Source: Streptomyces spinosus (lineage in GTDB: Bacteria > Actinomycetota > Actinomycetes > Streptomycetales > Streptomycetaceae). Taken from it: 64,000 nt of DNA. The notes under the pieces were generated by a model. That model worked only from the letters and a program-made list of their open reading frames with translations. It did no database searches and was not told the DNA's origin. The position numbers and the translations under genes are program-made. Below, one piece after another: positions 42,472-51,569 of this stretch (position 1 is the stretch's first letter; each line of letters begins with the position of its first letter). The DNA lies in contig NZ_JAINRC010000013.1 in assembly GCF_020400655.1 (NCBI RefSeq), positions 62,001 through 126,000 on the forward strand. Reading direction: 5' to 3'.

Positions 42472-44106
42472 ATGCACGTCCTCGGTATCAACGCACTCTT
42501 CCACGACCCCGCCGCCGCCCTCGTCACCGACGGCAGGGTCGTGGCGGCGGCGGAGGAGGAACGGTTCTCCCGCCGCAAGCACGGCAAGCGGCCCGTTCCC
42601 TTCTCGGCCTGGGAACTGCCCGAACAGTCGGCCCGCTGGTGTCTGGAGCAGGCCGGCCTCACCCCGTCCGACCTGGACGCCGTCGCCTACTCCTACGACC
42701 CCGCGCTGGCCCGCCCCGCCGACGAGATGGGGCTGCACGACCCCTGGGACCACCTGCGCCAGCAATACGCCCGCCAGGCACCGGACTTCCTCGCCGAGGC
42801 ACTGCCCGGACTCGACCCGGCGAAGGTGCGCTTCGTCCCGCACCACATCGCGCACGCGGCCTCCGCCGGGCCCGTCTCGCCGTACCCGGACTGCGCCGTC
42901 CTCGTCCTGGACGGCCGCGGCGAGTGCGGCTCCCACCTGGCCGGCCGCTGCGCCAACCGCGAACTGACCGTCCTCGGCACCCAGCGGCTGCCCGACTCCC
43001 TCGGCCTGTTCTACGAGGACCTCACGCAGCACCTCGGATTCCTGCGCAGCAGCGACGAGTTCAAGGTCATGGCCCTCGCCTCCTACGGCACCCCGCGCTT
43101 CGCCGGGCGGCTGCGCGAGTACGTCCACGCCGACGGCGACGGCGGCTTCCTGGCCCGCCCGGTGCCCTGGGCCGAGCTCGTCCCGCCGCGCCCGGCCGGC
43201 GGCGCCTGGAACCAGGACCACGCCGACCTCGCCGCGAGCGCCCAGCTCTGTCTGGAGGAGGCCATGCTGGCCCTCGCCCGGTGGCTGCGCGAGCGCACCG
43301 GCGAGGACGCGCTCACCATGGCCGGCGGTGTCGCCCTGAACTGTGTCGCCAACACCCGGCTGTGGCGGGAGAGCGGCTTCCGGCACGTGTGGGTGCAGCC
43401 CGCCGCCGGCGACGCCGGCACGGCCCTGGGCGCGGCGGCGTACGTCGCCGGGCAGAAGGACACCCTGGAACCGATGCCGACGGCCGCGCTCGGCCGGGGC
43501 TGGAGCGACGCCGAACTGCGCGCGTGGCTGGAGCGGGCGGCCGTACCGTACGAGGAACCCGCCGACATCGCCGAGACCGCCGCTCGGACACTGGCCGACG
43601 ACGGGATCGTGGCCTGGTTCCAGGGGCGCAGCGAGTACGGGCCGCGCGCGCTCGGGCACCGCTCCCTGCTCGCCCATCCCGGCAGGGCGGAGAACCTGGA
43701 ACGGCTCAACGCGGTCAAGGGACGCGAGGAGTTCCGGCCCGTCGCGCCCATGGTGCTCGCCGAGCGCGCGGGCGAGATCTTCGACGGACCGCTGCCCAGC
43801 CCGCACATGCTGTTCGTGCACGACGTGGCGCCCGAGTGGAGGACCCGCATCCCGGCCGTGGTGCACGTCGACGGCACGGCCCGCATCCAGACCGTGGACC
43901 GCGCCCGGGAACCACTGGTGGCCCGGATGATCGAGGGCTTCGAACGGCGCACCGGACTGCCCGTGGTGGTCAACACCAGTCTCAACACCGCCGGACGGCC
44001 CATGGTCGACGACCCCAGGGACGCCCTGGAGTGCTTCGGCTCGGCCCCGGTCGACCTGCTCGTGCTCGGCCCGTTCGCGATCCGCCGTGGGAAGGCCTTC
44101 GCATGA
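42472..44106 (+). CDS. NodU/CmcH-type carbamoyltransferase
   Basis: A 544-aa carbamoyltransferase that moves a carbamoyl group from carbamoyl phosphate through carbamoyl-AMP to a hydroxyl of a sugar or other acceptor. The N-terminal TsaD-like ATPase domain shows MHVLGINALFHDPAAAL and HHIAHAAS, with AVLVLDGRGECGSH; the C-terminal domain has GRSEYGPRALGHRSLLA and NTSLNTAGRPMVDDPRDA. The stop overlaps the GT2 ATG by 4 nt. It implies a carbamoylated product, such as a heptose or other sugar in the glycan. Confidence 0.93.
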   Translation: MHVLGINALFHDPAAALVTDGRVVAAAEEERFSRRKHGKRPVPFSAWELPEQSARWCLEQAGLTPSDLDAVAYSYDPALARPADEMGLHDPWDHLRQQYARQAPDFLAEALPGLDPAKVRFVPHHIAHAASAGPVSPYPDCAVLVLDGRGECGSHLAGRCANRELTVLGTQRLPDSLGLFYEDLTQHLGFLRSSDEFKVMALASYGTPRFAGRLREYVHADGDGGFLARPVPWAELVPPRPAGGAWNQDHADLAASAQLCLEEAMLALARWLRERTGEDALTMAGGVALNCVANTRLWRESGFRHVWVQPAAGDAGTALGAAAYVAGQKDTLEPMPTAALGRGWSDAELRAWLERAAVPYEEPADIAETAARTLADDGIVAWFQGRSEYGPRALGHRSLLAHPGRAENLERLNAVKGREEFRPVAPMVLAERAGEIFDGPLPSPHMLFVHDVAPEWRTRIPAVVHVDGTARIQTVDRAREPLVARMIEGFERRTGLPVVVNTSLNTAGRPMVDDPRDALECFGSAPVDLLVLGPFAIRRGKAFA

Positions 44107-45098
44107 CCGACGCCCCCGCCTACACCGTCGTCGTCCCCACGATCGGCCGCCCCTGCCTCGCCGAGTGCCTGCGCGCGCTCGGCGCGGCCGAGGGCCATCC
44201 GCCGCACGAGGTGGTCGTCGTGGACGACCGGCCCGCGCCCGACGGCGGCCTGCCCCTGGAACCGGCCGGGCAACTGCTCGACCGGGTGCGCACCCTGCGC
44301 ACCGGCGGCAGAGGGCCGGCCGCCGCCCGCAACGCCGGCTGGCAGACCGTCCGCACGCCCTGGACGGTGTTCCTGGACGACGACGTCCAGGTGTCGCCGG
44401 ACTGGTCCCGGCGGCTCGCCGACGACCTGCGGCAGGCCGGCCCCGACGTCGGCGGTGTCCAGGGGCGGCTGCGTGTCCCCCTGCCCCCAGACCGCCGGCC
44501 CACCGACTGGGAACGCACCACGAAGGGGCTGGAGAACGCGGCCTGGGCCACCGCCGACATGGCCTACCGCACCGAGGCGCTGAAGCGGACCGGCGGCTTC
44601 GACGAACGCTTCCCACGGGCCTTCCGCGAGGACGCCGACCTCGCCCTGCGCGTGCAGCGCGCGGGCTGGTCCCTGACCCGGGGCACCCGGGTCACCCGGC
44701 ACCCGGTCCGCCCCGCCCACTGGTGGGCCTCGTTGCCCGCGCAGCGCGGCAACGCCGACGACGCCCTGATGAACCGGCTGCACGGCCGGGACTGGTGGGA
44801 CCGCGCGCAGGCGCCGCGCGGCCGGCTGCCCCGCCACCTGGCGGTCACCGGCGCCGCCCTCGCCGCGGCCGGCTGCGCCCTGGCCGGACGGCGCCGGGCC
44901 GCGGTCGCGTGCGCCGCCCTGTGGACGCTCGGCACCACCGAGTTCGCTCTCGCCCGCATCCTGCCCGGGCCGCGCACCGCCCGCGAGGTCGCCGGGATGC
45001 TCGGCACCAGCGTGCTCATCCCGCCGCTCGCCGTCCGGCACTGGCTGCGCGGGGTCGTCCGCCACCGGCACGCCGAGCCCCTGGGAGGTGCCGGGTGA
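44103..45098 (+). CDS. GT2-type glycosyltransferase
   Basis: 331 aa, soluble GT-A enzyme with a C-terminal hydrophobic anchor. TVVVPTIGRPCLAECLRALG opens the Rossmann-like half; D-x-D is TVFLDDDVQV (98-107) and FREDADLALRVQRAG is the acceptor-side motif. A membrane stretch at about 248-305 (LAVTGAALAAAGCALAG) suggests a peripheral membrane location. ATG overlaps the carbamoyltransferase stop and the stop overlaps gmhB (GTGA), so it is coupled on both sides. Confidence 0.88.
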   Translation: MTDAPAYTVVVPTIGRPCLAECLRALGAAEGHPPHEVVVVDDRPAPDGGLPLEPAGQLLDRVRTLRTGGRGPAAARNAGWQTVRTPWTVFLDDDVQVSPDWSRRLADDLRQAGPDVGGVQGRLRVPLPPDRRPTDWERTTKGLENAAWATADMAYRTEALKRTGGFDERFPRAFREDADLALRVQRAGWSLTRGTRVTRHPVRPAHWWASLPAQRGNADDALMNRLHGRDWWDRAQAPRGRLPRHLAVTGAALAAAGCALAGRRRAAVACAALWTLGTTEFALARILPGPRTAREVAGMLGTSVLIPPLAVRHWLRGVVRHRHAEPLGGAG

Positions 45099-46105
45099 AC
45101 AGGCTGTCCGCCGTCCTGTTCGACCGTGACGGCACCCTCGTCGTGGACGTCCCGTACAACGGCGACCCCGGCCGGGTGCGGCTGATGCCGGGGGCCGCCG
45201 CGGCCGTGGCGCTGGCCCGGTCCGCCGGGCTGCCGACCGGGGTGGTCAGCAACCAGTCCGGCATCGGCCGCGGCCTGCTCACCGTGGACCAGGTGGTCCG
45301 CGTCAACGAGCGCGCCGACGAGCTGCTGGGCGGCCTGGACACCTGGGTGTTCTGCCCGCACGGCCCCGACGCCGGCTGCGCCTGCCGCAAGCCCCGCCCC
45401 GGCCTGATCCGCACCGCCGCAGCCCGGCTGGGCGTCCCGCCGGACGAGTGCCTGGTGATCGGTGACATCGCCGCGGACGTGCTGGCCGCCCGCGCGGCCG
45501 GCGCCCGGGGCGTCCTGGTGCCGAACGCGGCCACCGCGCCGGCGGAGGTGGAACGTTTCGCCACAGAGAGCGCCCCCGACCCCCTCACCGCGGTCCGCGC
45601 GGCCCTGACGGAGGCGGGCCTCAGCCCCCCGAGGCGACCCCCGCGCACCCCGCCCGCGCGGACGGCACCGGCTTCCGGCGCGATGAGCTGGTCCCGTGAG
45701 GGCACCGCGGTGGTCTCCGAGGGCCGCTGGTCCCGCGTGCGGAACGCGGCGAGCCCGGCCGGGACGCGACCGCCGTCCGACCGCGCCCCCCTGGTCTCCG
45801 GGGCCCGGCGGCCGTACGCGCCGGGAGAGGCGGCCTCGCGGGGGCCGCTGCCGCCCGTGCCGGAGGGGGCGACATCGAAGGGGTCCTCGCCGTCCGCGCC
45901 GGGTGAGGCGGCCGTGTGCCGGGCGTCGTCGTCCGGGTCGGGTGAGGCGGCTGCGTGCCGGGCGTCGTCGTCCGGGTCGGGTGAGGCCGCTGCCTACCGG
46001 GCGTCGTCGTCCGGGTCGGGTGAGGCCGCTGCCTACCGGGCGTCGTCGTCCGTCTCGGGCGCCGTGCCCCCGGCGGGGCCGGCGTCCGGGAGGTGGTCGG
46101 CGTGA
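45095..46105 (+). CDS. gmhB: D-glycero-D-manno-heptose 1,7-bisphosphate 7-phosphatase GmhB with repeat tail
   Basis: 336 aa, of which residues 1-180 are a HAD phosphatase of the GmhB/HisB-N group. Nucleophile D10 and D12 in FDRDGTL; GVVSNQSGIGRG motif; Zn-binding loop with C87, H89, C95, C97 (FCPHGPDAGCACRK); GDIAADVLAAR with motif III/IV. It removes the 7-phosphate from heptose bisphosphate. Residues 180-336 are a low-complexity Ser/Ala/Pro tail ending in four copies of a 13-residue repeat, unknown in other GmhB proteins by my reading. Both ends have 4-nt overlaps (GTGA) with neighbours. Confidence 0.85.
   Translation: MNRLSAVLFDRDGTLVVDVPYNGDPGRVRLMPGAAAAVALARSAGLPTGVVSNQSGIGRGLLTVDQVVRVNERADELLGGLDTWVFCPHGPDAGCACRKPRPGLIRTAAARLGVPPDECLVIGDIAADVLAARAAGARGVLVPNAATAPAEVERFATESAPDPLTAVRAALTEAGLSPPRRPPRTPPARTAPASGAMSWSREGTAVVSEGRWSRVRNAASPAGTRPPSDRAPLVSGARRPYAPGEAASRGPLPPVPEGATSKGSSPSAPGEAAVCRASSSGSGEAAACRASSSGSGEAAAYRASSSGSGEAAAYRASSSVSGAVPPAGPASGRWSA
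45902..46057 (+). repeat. 39-bp tandem repeat, 4 copies, in gmhB tail
   Basis: Units start at 45902, 45941, 45980 and 46019; each encodes 13 residues like GEAAACRASSSGS. Copies are nearly identical, which implies recent expansion. Period is a multiple of three, so the frame is kept. Confidence 0.92.
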
Positions 46106-47112
46106 GGTCGCTCGTCGTCCGGCTCGACAGTTTCGGTGACGTCCTGCTCGCCGGCCCCGCCGTGCGCGCCGTCGCCGCCCGGTCCTCGCACGTCACCCTG
46201 TTGTGCGGCCCGCGCGGCGCGGACGCCGCCCGGATGCTGCCCGGGGTGGACGAGGTGCTGATGTGGGAGGCGCCCTGGGAGGGGTTCGACCCGCCGCCGG
46301 TCAGCACCGCGGACGTCGACGCACTGGTGACACGGCTGCGTGCCGGGGCCTACGACACCGCGCTGATCCTCACCTCCTTCCACCAGAGCCCGCTCCCCAC
46401 CGCCCTGTTGCTCCGGCTCGCCGGCGTCGGCCGGATCGGCGCCGACAGCGTCGACCACCCCGGCCGGCTCCTCGACGTACGCCACCGGCGGCGTGCGGGC
46501 CGGCACGAGGCCGAGGCGGCGCTGGACACCGCCGCCGCCCTGGGCTTCCCGCCCCCGCCCGGCGACGACGGGCGGCTGCGCGTCCTTCCGCCCCCCGACA
46601 CCAGCAGCCTCACCGGCCACGGCCCCTACGTCGTCCTGCACCCCGGCGCCAGCGCCCCGGCCCGCGCCTGGGGCCCGCACCGCTGCGCCGAGGCGGTCGC
46701 GCTGCTCGCCGACGCCGGCCACCGCGTGGTCGTCACCGGCGGCCTGGAGGAGACCGGGCTCACCCGGCGGGTCAGCGGGGACACGGCCGTGGACCTCGGC
46801 GGCCGGACCTCCCCGCGCGTCCTCGCCGGCGTGCTGCGCATGGCCGACGTCGTGATCAGCGCCAACACCGGCCCCGCCCACCTCGCCGCCGCCGTCGGCA
46901 CCCCGGTCGTCTCGCTGTTCGCACCCGTCGTACCGGCCGGACGCTGGGCGCCGTACGGCGTCCCCGTCATCCTGCTCGGCGACCAGTCGGCGCCCTGCGC
47001 GGACACCCGGGCCCTGACCTGCCCGGTGCCCGGCCACCCCTGTCTGGACGAGGTCACCGGACAGGACGTGGTGCGCGCGGCGCACAAGCTCATCCAGGAG
47101 CGGCAGTCATGA
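46102..47112 (+). CDS. GT9 heptosyltransferase-like glycosyltransferase
   Basis: A 336-aa enzyme with two Rossmann domains, glycosyltransferase family 9, the family of ADP-heptose:LPS heptosyltransferases. It begins VRSLVVRLDSFGDVLLAGPA (D-x-L-L motif), and the C-terminal domain has YVVLHPGASAPARAW, the ADP-sugar-binding region, and ISANTGPAHLAAAVGTPVV. GT9 enzymes typically use ADP-heptose, matching GmhA/GmhB/HldE here. GTG at 46102 overlaps the gmhB stop and has GGGAGG 8 nt upstream. The stop overlaps the next ATG. Confidence 0.9.
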   Translation: MRSLVVRLDSFGDVLLAGPAVRAVAARSSHVTLLCGPRGADAARMLPGVDEVLMWEAPWEGFDPPPVSTADVDALVTRLRAGAYDTALILTSFHQSPLPTALLLRLAGVGRIGADSVDHPGRLLDVRHRRRAGRHEAEAALDTAAALGFPPPPGDDGRLRVLPPPDTSSLTGHGPYVVLHPGASAPARAWGPHRCAEAVALLADAGHRVVVTGGLEETGLTRRVSGDTAVDLGGRTSPRVLAGVLRMADVVISANTGPAHLAAAVGTPVVSLFAPVVPAGRWAPYGVPVILLGDQSAPCADTRALTCPVPGHPCLDEVTGQDVVRAAHKLIQERQS

Positions 47113-48071
47113 ACATCCTCGTCTGGCACGTGCACGGATCCTGGCTCACCGCCTTCGTGCAGGGCCCGCACACCTACCTCGTCCCGGTCACGGGCGACCG
47201 CGGGCCCGACGGGCTCGGCCGCGCCGTCACCTGGGACTGGCCGCAGAGCGTCCGGGAACGCACACCGGAGGAACTGCGGGACTGCGACATCGACCTGATG
47301 GTCCTGCAACGCCCGCACGAACCCGACCTCGCCCACCGCTGGACCGGCCGCCGTCCCGGCGTGGACGTGCCCGCCGTGTACGTCGAGCACAACAGCCCCG
47401 ACGAGTCGCCGGAGCGCCAACTCCACCCGCTGGCCGGACAGTCGGCGATCCCCGTCGTGCACGTCACCCACTTCAACCGGCTGATGTGGGACAACGGCCG
47501 GGCCCCCACCGAGGTCGTCGAGCACGGCATCATCGACCCCGGCCACCTGTACACGGGCACCGAGCGGCGCGCGGCCGTCGTGGTCAACGAGCCCGTGCGC
47601 AGGGGCCGTACCACCGGCACCGACCTGCTGCCCCGGTTCGCCCGGTCCGCGCCCCTGGACGTGTTCGGCATGCGCACCGAGGGACTCGCCGGCCACCTCG
47701 GCCTGCCGCCCGGGCGCTGCCGCACCCGGGACCTGCCGCAGCACGAACTGCACCGGGAGATGGCCCGCTGCCGGGTCTACCTGCACCCCGTGCGCTGGAC
47801 CTCGCTCGGTCTGTCCCTGCTGGAGGCCATGTTCCTCGGCATGCCCGTGGTCGCCCTGGACACCACGGAGGCCCGTGAGGCGATACCCGAGGGCGCCGGG
47901 GTGGTCTCGAACCGCCTCGACGTCCTGGAGGACGCCGTACGGACCTTCCTCGCCGACCCCGGACCGGCGCGCCGCGCCGGCGCGGCCGCCCGGGCCGCGG
48001 CCCAGGCCCGCTACGGAGAGCGGCGTTTCCTGGACGACTGGGAGCGCCTGATCAAGGAGGTCACCCGATGA
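47109..48071 (+). CDS. GT4/GT1-type glycosyltransferase
   Basis: A 320-aa GT-B glycosyltransferase with a reduced N-terminal domain (MNILVWHVHGSWLTAFVQGPHTYLVPV, YVEHNSPDESPER) and a C-terminal donor domain (CRVYLHPVRWTSLGLSLLEAMFLGMPVVALDTTEA, which carries the E-x7-E type motif). Sugar donor unknown. Overlaps both neighbours by 4 nt (ATGA). The HN-S and HVTHFNRLM segments are not standard catalytic motifs. Confidence 0.84.
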   Translation: MNILVWHVHGSWLTAFVQGPHTYLVPVTGDRGPDGLGRAVTWDWPQSVRERTPEELRDCDIDLMVLQRPHEPDLAHRWTGRRPGVDVPAVYVEHNSPDESPERQLHPLAGQSAIPVVHVTHFNRLMWDNGRAPTEVVEHGIIDPGHLYTGTERRAAVVVNEPVRRGRTTGTDLLPRFARSAPLDVFGMRTEGLAGHLGLPPGRCRTRDLPQHELHREMARCRVYLHPVRWTSLGLSLLEAMFLGMPVVALDTTEAREAIPEGAGVVSNRLDVLEDAVRTFLADPGPARRAGAAARAAAQARYGERRFLDDWERLIKEVTR

Positions 48072-49300
48072 GCCGCATTCCGCACACCGCCGGGCGCGTC
48101 GCCATGGTCTCCGAGCACGCCAGCCCGCTGGCCGCGCTCGGCGGGCCGGACGCGGGCGGCCAGAACGTGTACGTGGCCCAGGTCGCCCGGCAGCTCGCCA
48201 GAAAGGGATTCCGCGTCACGGTGTACACACGGCGGGACTCGGCGGGCCTGCCGGACCGGGTGACCCTCATCGACGGCGTCCAGGTGGTGCACGTGCCCGC
48301 CGGACCGCCCGCGTCCGTCCCCAAGGACGAACTCCTGCCCCACATGACCGACTTCGGGAGCTTCCTGGCCCGGCAGTGGGCCAAGAGCCCACCCGACGTG
48401 GTGCACGCCCACTTCTGGATGTCGGGCCTGGCCGCCCTGGCCGGCGCCCGCGACCTCGGCATCCCGGTGGTGCAGACCTACCACGCGCTGGGCACGGTCA
48501 AGAAGCGCTACCAGGGCACCGCCGACACCAGCCCCCCGCAGCGCCTCGCCGTCGAGGAGGCCATCGGCCACGAGTGCGCCCGGATCATCGCCACGTGCAG
48601 TGACGAGGTGGCCGAACTGAAGGCCATGGGGCTGCCGGAGGACCGGATCAGCGTCGTGCCGTGCGGGGTCGACCCCGACCAGTTCGCCCCCGTCGCCGGC
48701 ACCCGCCCGGCCGGCGCCCGCAGGCGGCTGCTGGCCGTCGGCCGGCTCGTGCCCCGCAAGGGCTTCGACCGCGCCATCCGCGCCCTGGCCGGCGTACCCG
48801 ACGCCGAACTCCTCGTCGCCGGCGGCCCCGAGGCCGACCTGCTCGGTGCCGAACCCGAGGCCGGGCGCCTCTACGGCATCGCCGGCGAGTACGGCGTCCA
48901 GGACCGGGTCACCCTGCTCGGCGGGGTCAGCAGGGCCCGTATGCCCCGGCTGATGTCCAGCGCCGACCTGGTGCTGTCGCTGCCCCGGTACGAGCCGTTC
49001 GGCATCGTCCCGCTGGAGGCCATGGCCTGCGCCACACCGGTCGTCGCCACCGCCGTCGGCGGCCAGCTCGACACCGTCGTGGACGGCACCACGGGCGTCC
49101 TGGTCCCGGCCGACGACGACCACGACCTCGGCGCGGTCGTCCGCGCCCTGCTCGCCGACCCCGGCCGGCTCGCCCGGTACGGAGCCGCCGGCCGCGCCCG
49201 GGTGCTCAGCCACTACACCTGGGACCGGGTGGCCGACGGCGTGGCCGCGGTGTACGGCGCCGTGTCCGCCATCCACTCGCTCTCGGGAGTCGTCCGATGA
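48068..49300 (+). CDS. GT4 glycosyltransferase (MshA/sucrose-synthase-like)
   Basis: A 410-aa retaining GT-B enzyme. SEHASPLAALGGPDAGGQNVY (GGPDAGG is the MshA/sucrose-phosphate synthase-type loop near residues 25-31), HAHFWMSGLAAL, and C-terminal LLAVGRLVPRKGFDRAIRAL, VLSLPRYEPFGIVPLEAMAC for the nucleotide-binding E-x7-E motif. Possible donors are UDP- or GDP-sugars. Coupled ATGA to the genes before and after (gmhA). Confidence 0.88.
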   Translation: MSRIPHTAGRVAMVSEHASPLAALGGPDAGGQNVYVAQVARQLARKGFRVTVYTRRDSAGLPDRVTLIDGVQVVHVPAGPPASVPKDELLPHMTDFGSFLARQWAKSPPDVVHAHFWMSGLAALAGARDLGIPVVQTYHALGTVKKRYQGTADTSPPQRLAVEEAIGHECARIIATCSDEVAELKAMGLPEDRISVVPCGVDPDQFAPVAGTRPAGARRRLLAVGRLVPRKGFDRAIRALAGVPDAELLVAGGPEADLLGAEPEAGRLYGIAGEYGVQDRVTLLGGVSRARMPRLMSSADLVLSLPRYEPFGIVPLEAMACATPVVATAVGGQLDTVVDGTTGVLVPADDDHDLGAVVRALLADPGRLARYGAAGRARVLSHYTWDRVADGVAAVYGAVSAIHSLSGVVR

Positions 49301-50151
49301 AGAGTCCGACGAAGGGTCCGGGGAAAGGTCCGGCGAAGCCCGTCACCGGCACGGCGCACGGGAACACCGCCACCACCGCGCACTGCGACGACCTCGCCAA
49401 GGCCCTGGAGGCGTTCCGCGAGCACGGCCCGCTCATCGAGCGCTGGGGCACCGAACTCGCCCGGCGGCTGGGCGCGGGCGCCCGGCTGCTCGTCGCGGGC
49501 AACGGCGGCAGCGCGGCCCAGGCCCAGCACCTCACCGCCGAACTCGTCGGCCGCTACCGCGACGACCGGCCGCCGTTCTCCGCGGTCGCCCTGCACGCCG
49601 ACACCTCCTCCACCACGGCGATCGCCAACGACTACGGCGTCCAGGAGGTGTTCGCCCGGCAGACCGCCGCGCACGGCCGCCCCGGCGACGTGCTCCTGCT
49701 GATGTCCACCAGCGGCGCCAGCGCCAACCTGCTGGCCGCCGCCGACCGCGCCCACCGGCTCGGCATGACGGTGTGGGCACTGACCGGACGGGCCCCCAAC
49801 CCCTTGCAGCTCGGCGCGGACGACACGCTCTGCGTCGACGCCCCCCTCGGCGCCACCGTCCAGGAACTGCATCTGGTCGCCGTCCACATGCTCTGCGAGG
49901 CCTTCGACCAGGCCGTCGAACGGGGGGAGGCCGACCACGGGGCGGCGGGCGCCGGCGCGGGCGACCGCGCGGACGCCGGCGGCGAGCGCGCCGTCGACGG
50001 CCGGCCGGACGCCGAGGGCGAACCGGGTGCCGACGGCCGGCCGGGTGCCGACGGCAGACCCGGTGTCGTGGGGCGGCTCGTGGGCCGCGCCCGGACCGTC
50101 GGCCGGGCCACAACCGATGCGCCCGTAGCACCGAGGAAGGGACAGACATGA
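49297..50151 (+). CDS. gmhA: Sedoheptulose 7-phosphate isomerase GmhA with repeat tail
   Basis: 284 aa; SIS-fold phosphoheptose isomerase at about 28-205, which converts sedoheptulose 7-phosphate to D-glycero-D-manno-heptose 7-phosphate, the first step to ADP-heptose. Motifs: AGNGGSAAQAQHLTAELVGRY with Gly/Ser phosphate loop, HADTSSTTAIANDYG, STSGASANLLAAADRA and VQELHLVAVHMLCEAF. The N-terminus (KSPTKGPGKGPAKP) and the C-terminal about 75 residues (Ala/Asp/Gly/Arg repeats) are low complexity. ATG overlaps the previous stop and the stop overlaps hldE. Confidence 0.9.
   Translation: MKSPTKGPGKGPAKPVTGTAHGNTATTAHCDDLAKALEAFREHGPLIERWGTELARRLGAGARLLVAGNGGSAAQAQHLTAELVGRYRDDRPPFSAVALHADTSSTTAIANDYGVQEVFARQTAAHGRPGDVLLLMSTSGASANLLAAADRAHRLGMTVWALTGRAPNPLQLGADDTLCVDAPLGATVQELHLVAVHMLCEAFDQAVERGEADHGAAGAGAGDRADAGGERAVDGRPDAEGEPGADGRPGADGRPGVVGRLVGRARTVGRATTDAPVAPRKGQT
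50005..50058 (+). repeat. 18-bp repeats in gmhA tail
   Basis: CCGGGTGCCGACGGCCGG (50023-50040) and CCGGGTGCCGACGGCAGA (50041-50058) follow a diverged copy upstream. They encode P-G-A-D-G-R-type hexapeptides in frame. Confidence 0.65.
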
Positions 50152-51569
50152 CCGCCTCGCAGACACCTCTGGTCGTCGTGGGCGACGCCCTGCTCGACCA
50201 CGACCTGTGCGGCCGTGCCGAGCGGCTGGCCCCGGACGCGCCCGTCCCCGTCGTCCACGGCGCCCGGCGCAGCTCCCGGCCGGGCGGCGCCGCCCTCGCC
50301 GCGTGCCTCGCGGCGGCCGGCGGACGGCCCGTCACCCTGGTCACCGCCCTCGGCACCGATACCGCCAGCGACACCCTCCGGGAACTGCTGGCGGGCCGGG
50401 TCGGCCTGGTCGAGGTGCCGCTGGACGGCACCCTGAGCAGCAAGACCCGCGTCCTGGCCGGCGACAGGCCGCTGCTCCGCCTCGACGACGGCGAGGGCCG
50501 CGCCCGCGAGGCGACCCAGGAGGCGGTGTCCACGATCGCGGCAGCCGGGGGCGTCCTCGTCGCCGACTACGGCCGCGGTACCGCCGACGTCCTCCGCGAC
50601 GCCCTCACGCACACGGCCGCCCCCCTGGTCTGGGACCCGCACGTGCGCGGCCGGTCCCCGGTCCCCGGCGTCCGCCTGGCCACACCCTCCGCCCAGGAGG
50701 CCCGCGCCTTCGCCCGGCGGCTCGAGGACGCCGAGCCCGGTGACGCGGCCGGGCTGCGCACCGCCGCCCGGGACGCCCGTGCCCTCGTGCGGGCCTGGCG
50801 TGCCCAGGCCGTCGCGGTGACCCTGGGCGAACGCGGCGCGCTCCTCTCCCACGGCGAGACCCCGTTGCTCGTGCCGACCCCGGCCGCCGCCACCGGCGAC
50901 CCCTGCGGGGCGGGCGACCGGTTCGCCGCGGCCGCCGCGGGCCTGCTCGCCGACGGCGCCCTCACCGAGGCCGCCGTACAGGGCGCCGTCCACGCCGCCA
51001 CCCGCTACGTCGCCGAGGGCGGCGCTCGCGCGGTCGCCGTCCCGGACGGCCCGGAGACGGCCGAGGAGGCGCCGGGTGACGGCGACACCACCGCGGATGC
51101 CGTGCGCACGGCCGCACGGGTGCGGGCGGCGGGCGGCACCGTGGTCGCCGCGGGCGGCTGCTTCGACCTGCTGCACGCCGGGCACGTCGCCCTGCTCCAG
51201 GCCGCCCGACGGGCCGGGGACTGCCTCGTCGTGTGCGTCAACTCGGACGACTCGGTCCGCCGCCGCAAGGGCGACAGCCGCCCGCTGGTCCCGGCCCCGG
51301 ACCGGGTGCGGGTGCTGCGGGCCCTGGAGTGCGTGGACGCCGTGGCCGTGTTCGACGAGGACACCCCCGAACGCATCCTGTCCGAACTGCGCCCGCACAT
51401 CTGGGCCAAGGGCGGCGACTACGCCCGGACCCGGCTGCCCGAACAGCCCCTCGTGGAGAGCTGGGGCGGCCAGGTCCTCCTGCTGCCCTACCTCGACGGC
51501 CGCTCCACCAGCGGCCTCGCCCGCCGCGCGGCCCTGGCCCCGGCGTCCACGGGCGGGGACGCCCGGTGA
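50148..51569 (+). CDS. hldE: Bifunctional heptose 7-phosphate kinase / heptose 1-phosphate adenylyltransferase HldE
   Basis: 473 aa with a ribokinase-like N-terminal domain (about 1-300; GAGD at 254-257 in GDPCGAGDRFA) that phosphorylates C1 and a nucleotidyltransferase C-terminal domain (about 330-473; GGCFDLLHAGHVALLQAA with HAGH at 343-346, and AKGGDY) that makes ADP-D-glycero-beta-D-manno-heptose. Both sites are intact. Its ATG overlaps gmhA. A GTG at 51566 overlaps the stop in the operon's GTGA style and opens a linker ORF. With GmhA and GmhB this completes ADP-heptose synthesis except for the 6-epimerase. Confidence 0.94.
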   Translation: MTASQTPLVVVGDALLDHDLCGRAERLAPDAPVPVVHGARRSSRPGGAALAACLAAAGGRPVTLVTALGTDTASDTLRELLAGRVGLVEVPLDGTLSSKTRVLAGDRPLLRLDDGEGRAREATQEAVSTIAAAGGVLVADYGRGTADVLRDALTHTAAPLVWDPHVRGRSPVPGVRLATPSAQEARAFARRLEDAEPGDAAGLRTAARDARALVRAWRAQAVAVTLGERGALLSHGETPLLVPTPAAATGDPCGAGDRFAAAAAGLLADGALTEAAVQGAVHAATRYVAEGGARAVAVPDGPETAEEAPGDGDTTADAVRTAARVRAAGGTVVAAGGCFDLLHAGHVALLQAARRAGDCLVVCVNSDDSVRRRKGDSRPLVPAPDRVRVLRALECVDAVAVFDEDTPERILSELRPHIWAKGGDYARTRLPEQPLVESWGGQVLLLPYLDGRSTSGLARRAALAPASTGGDAR

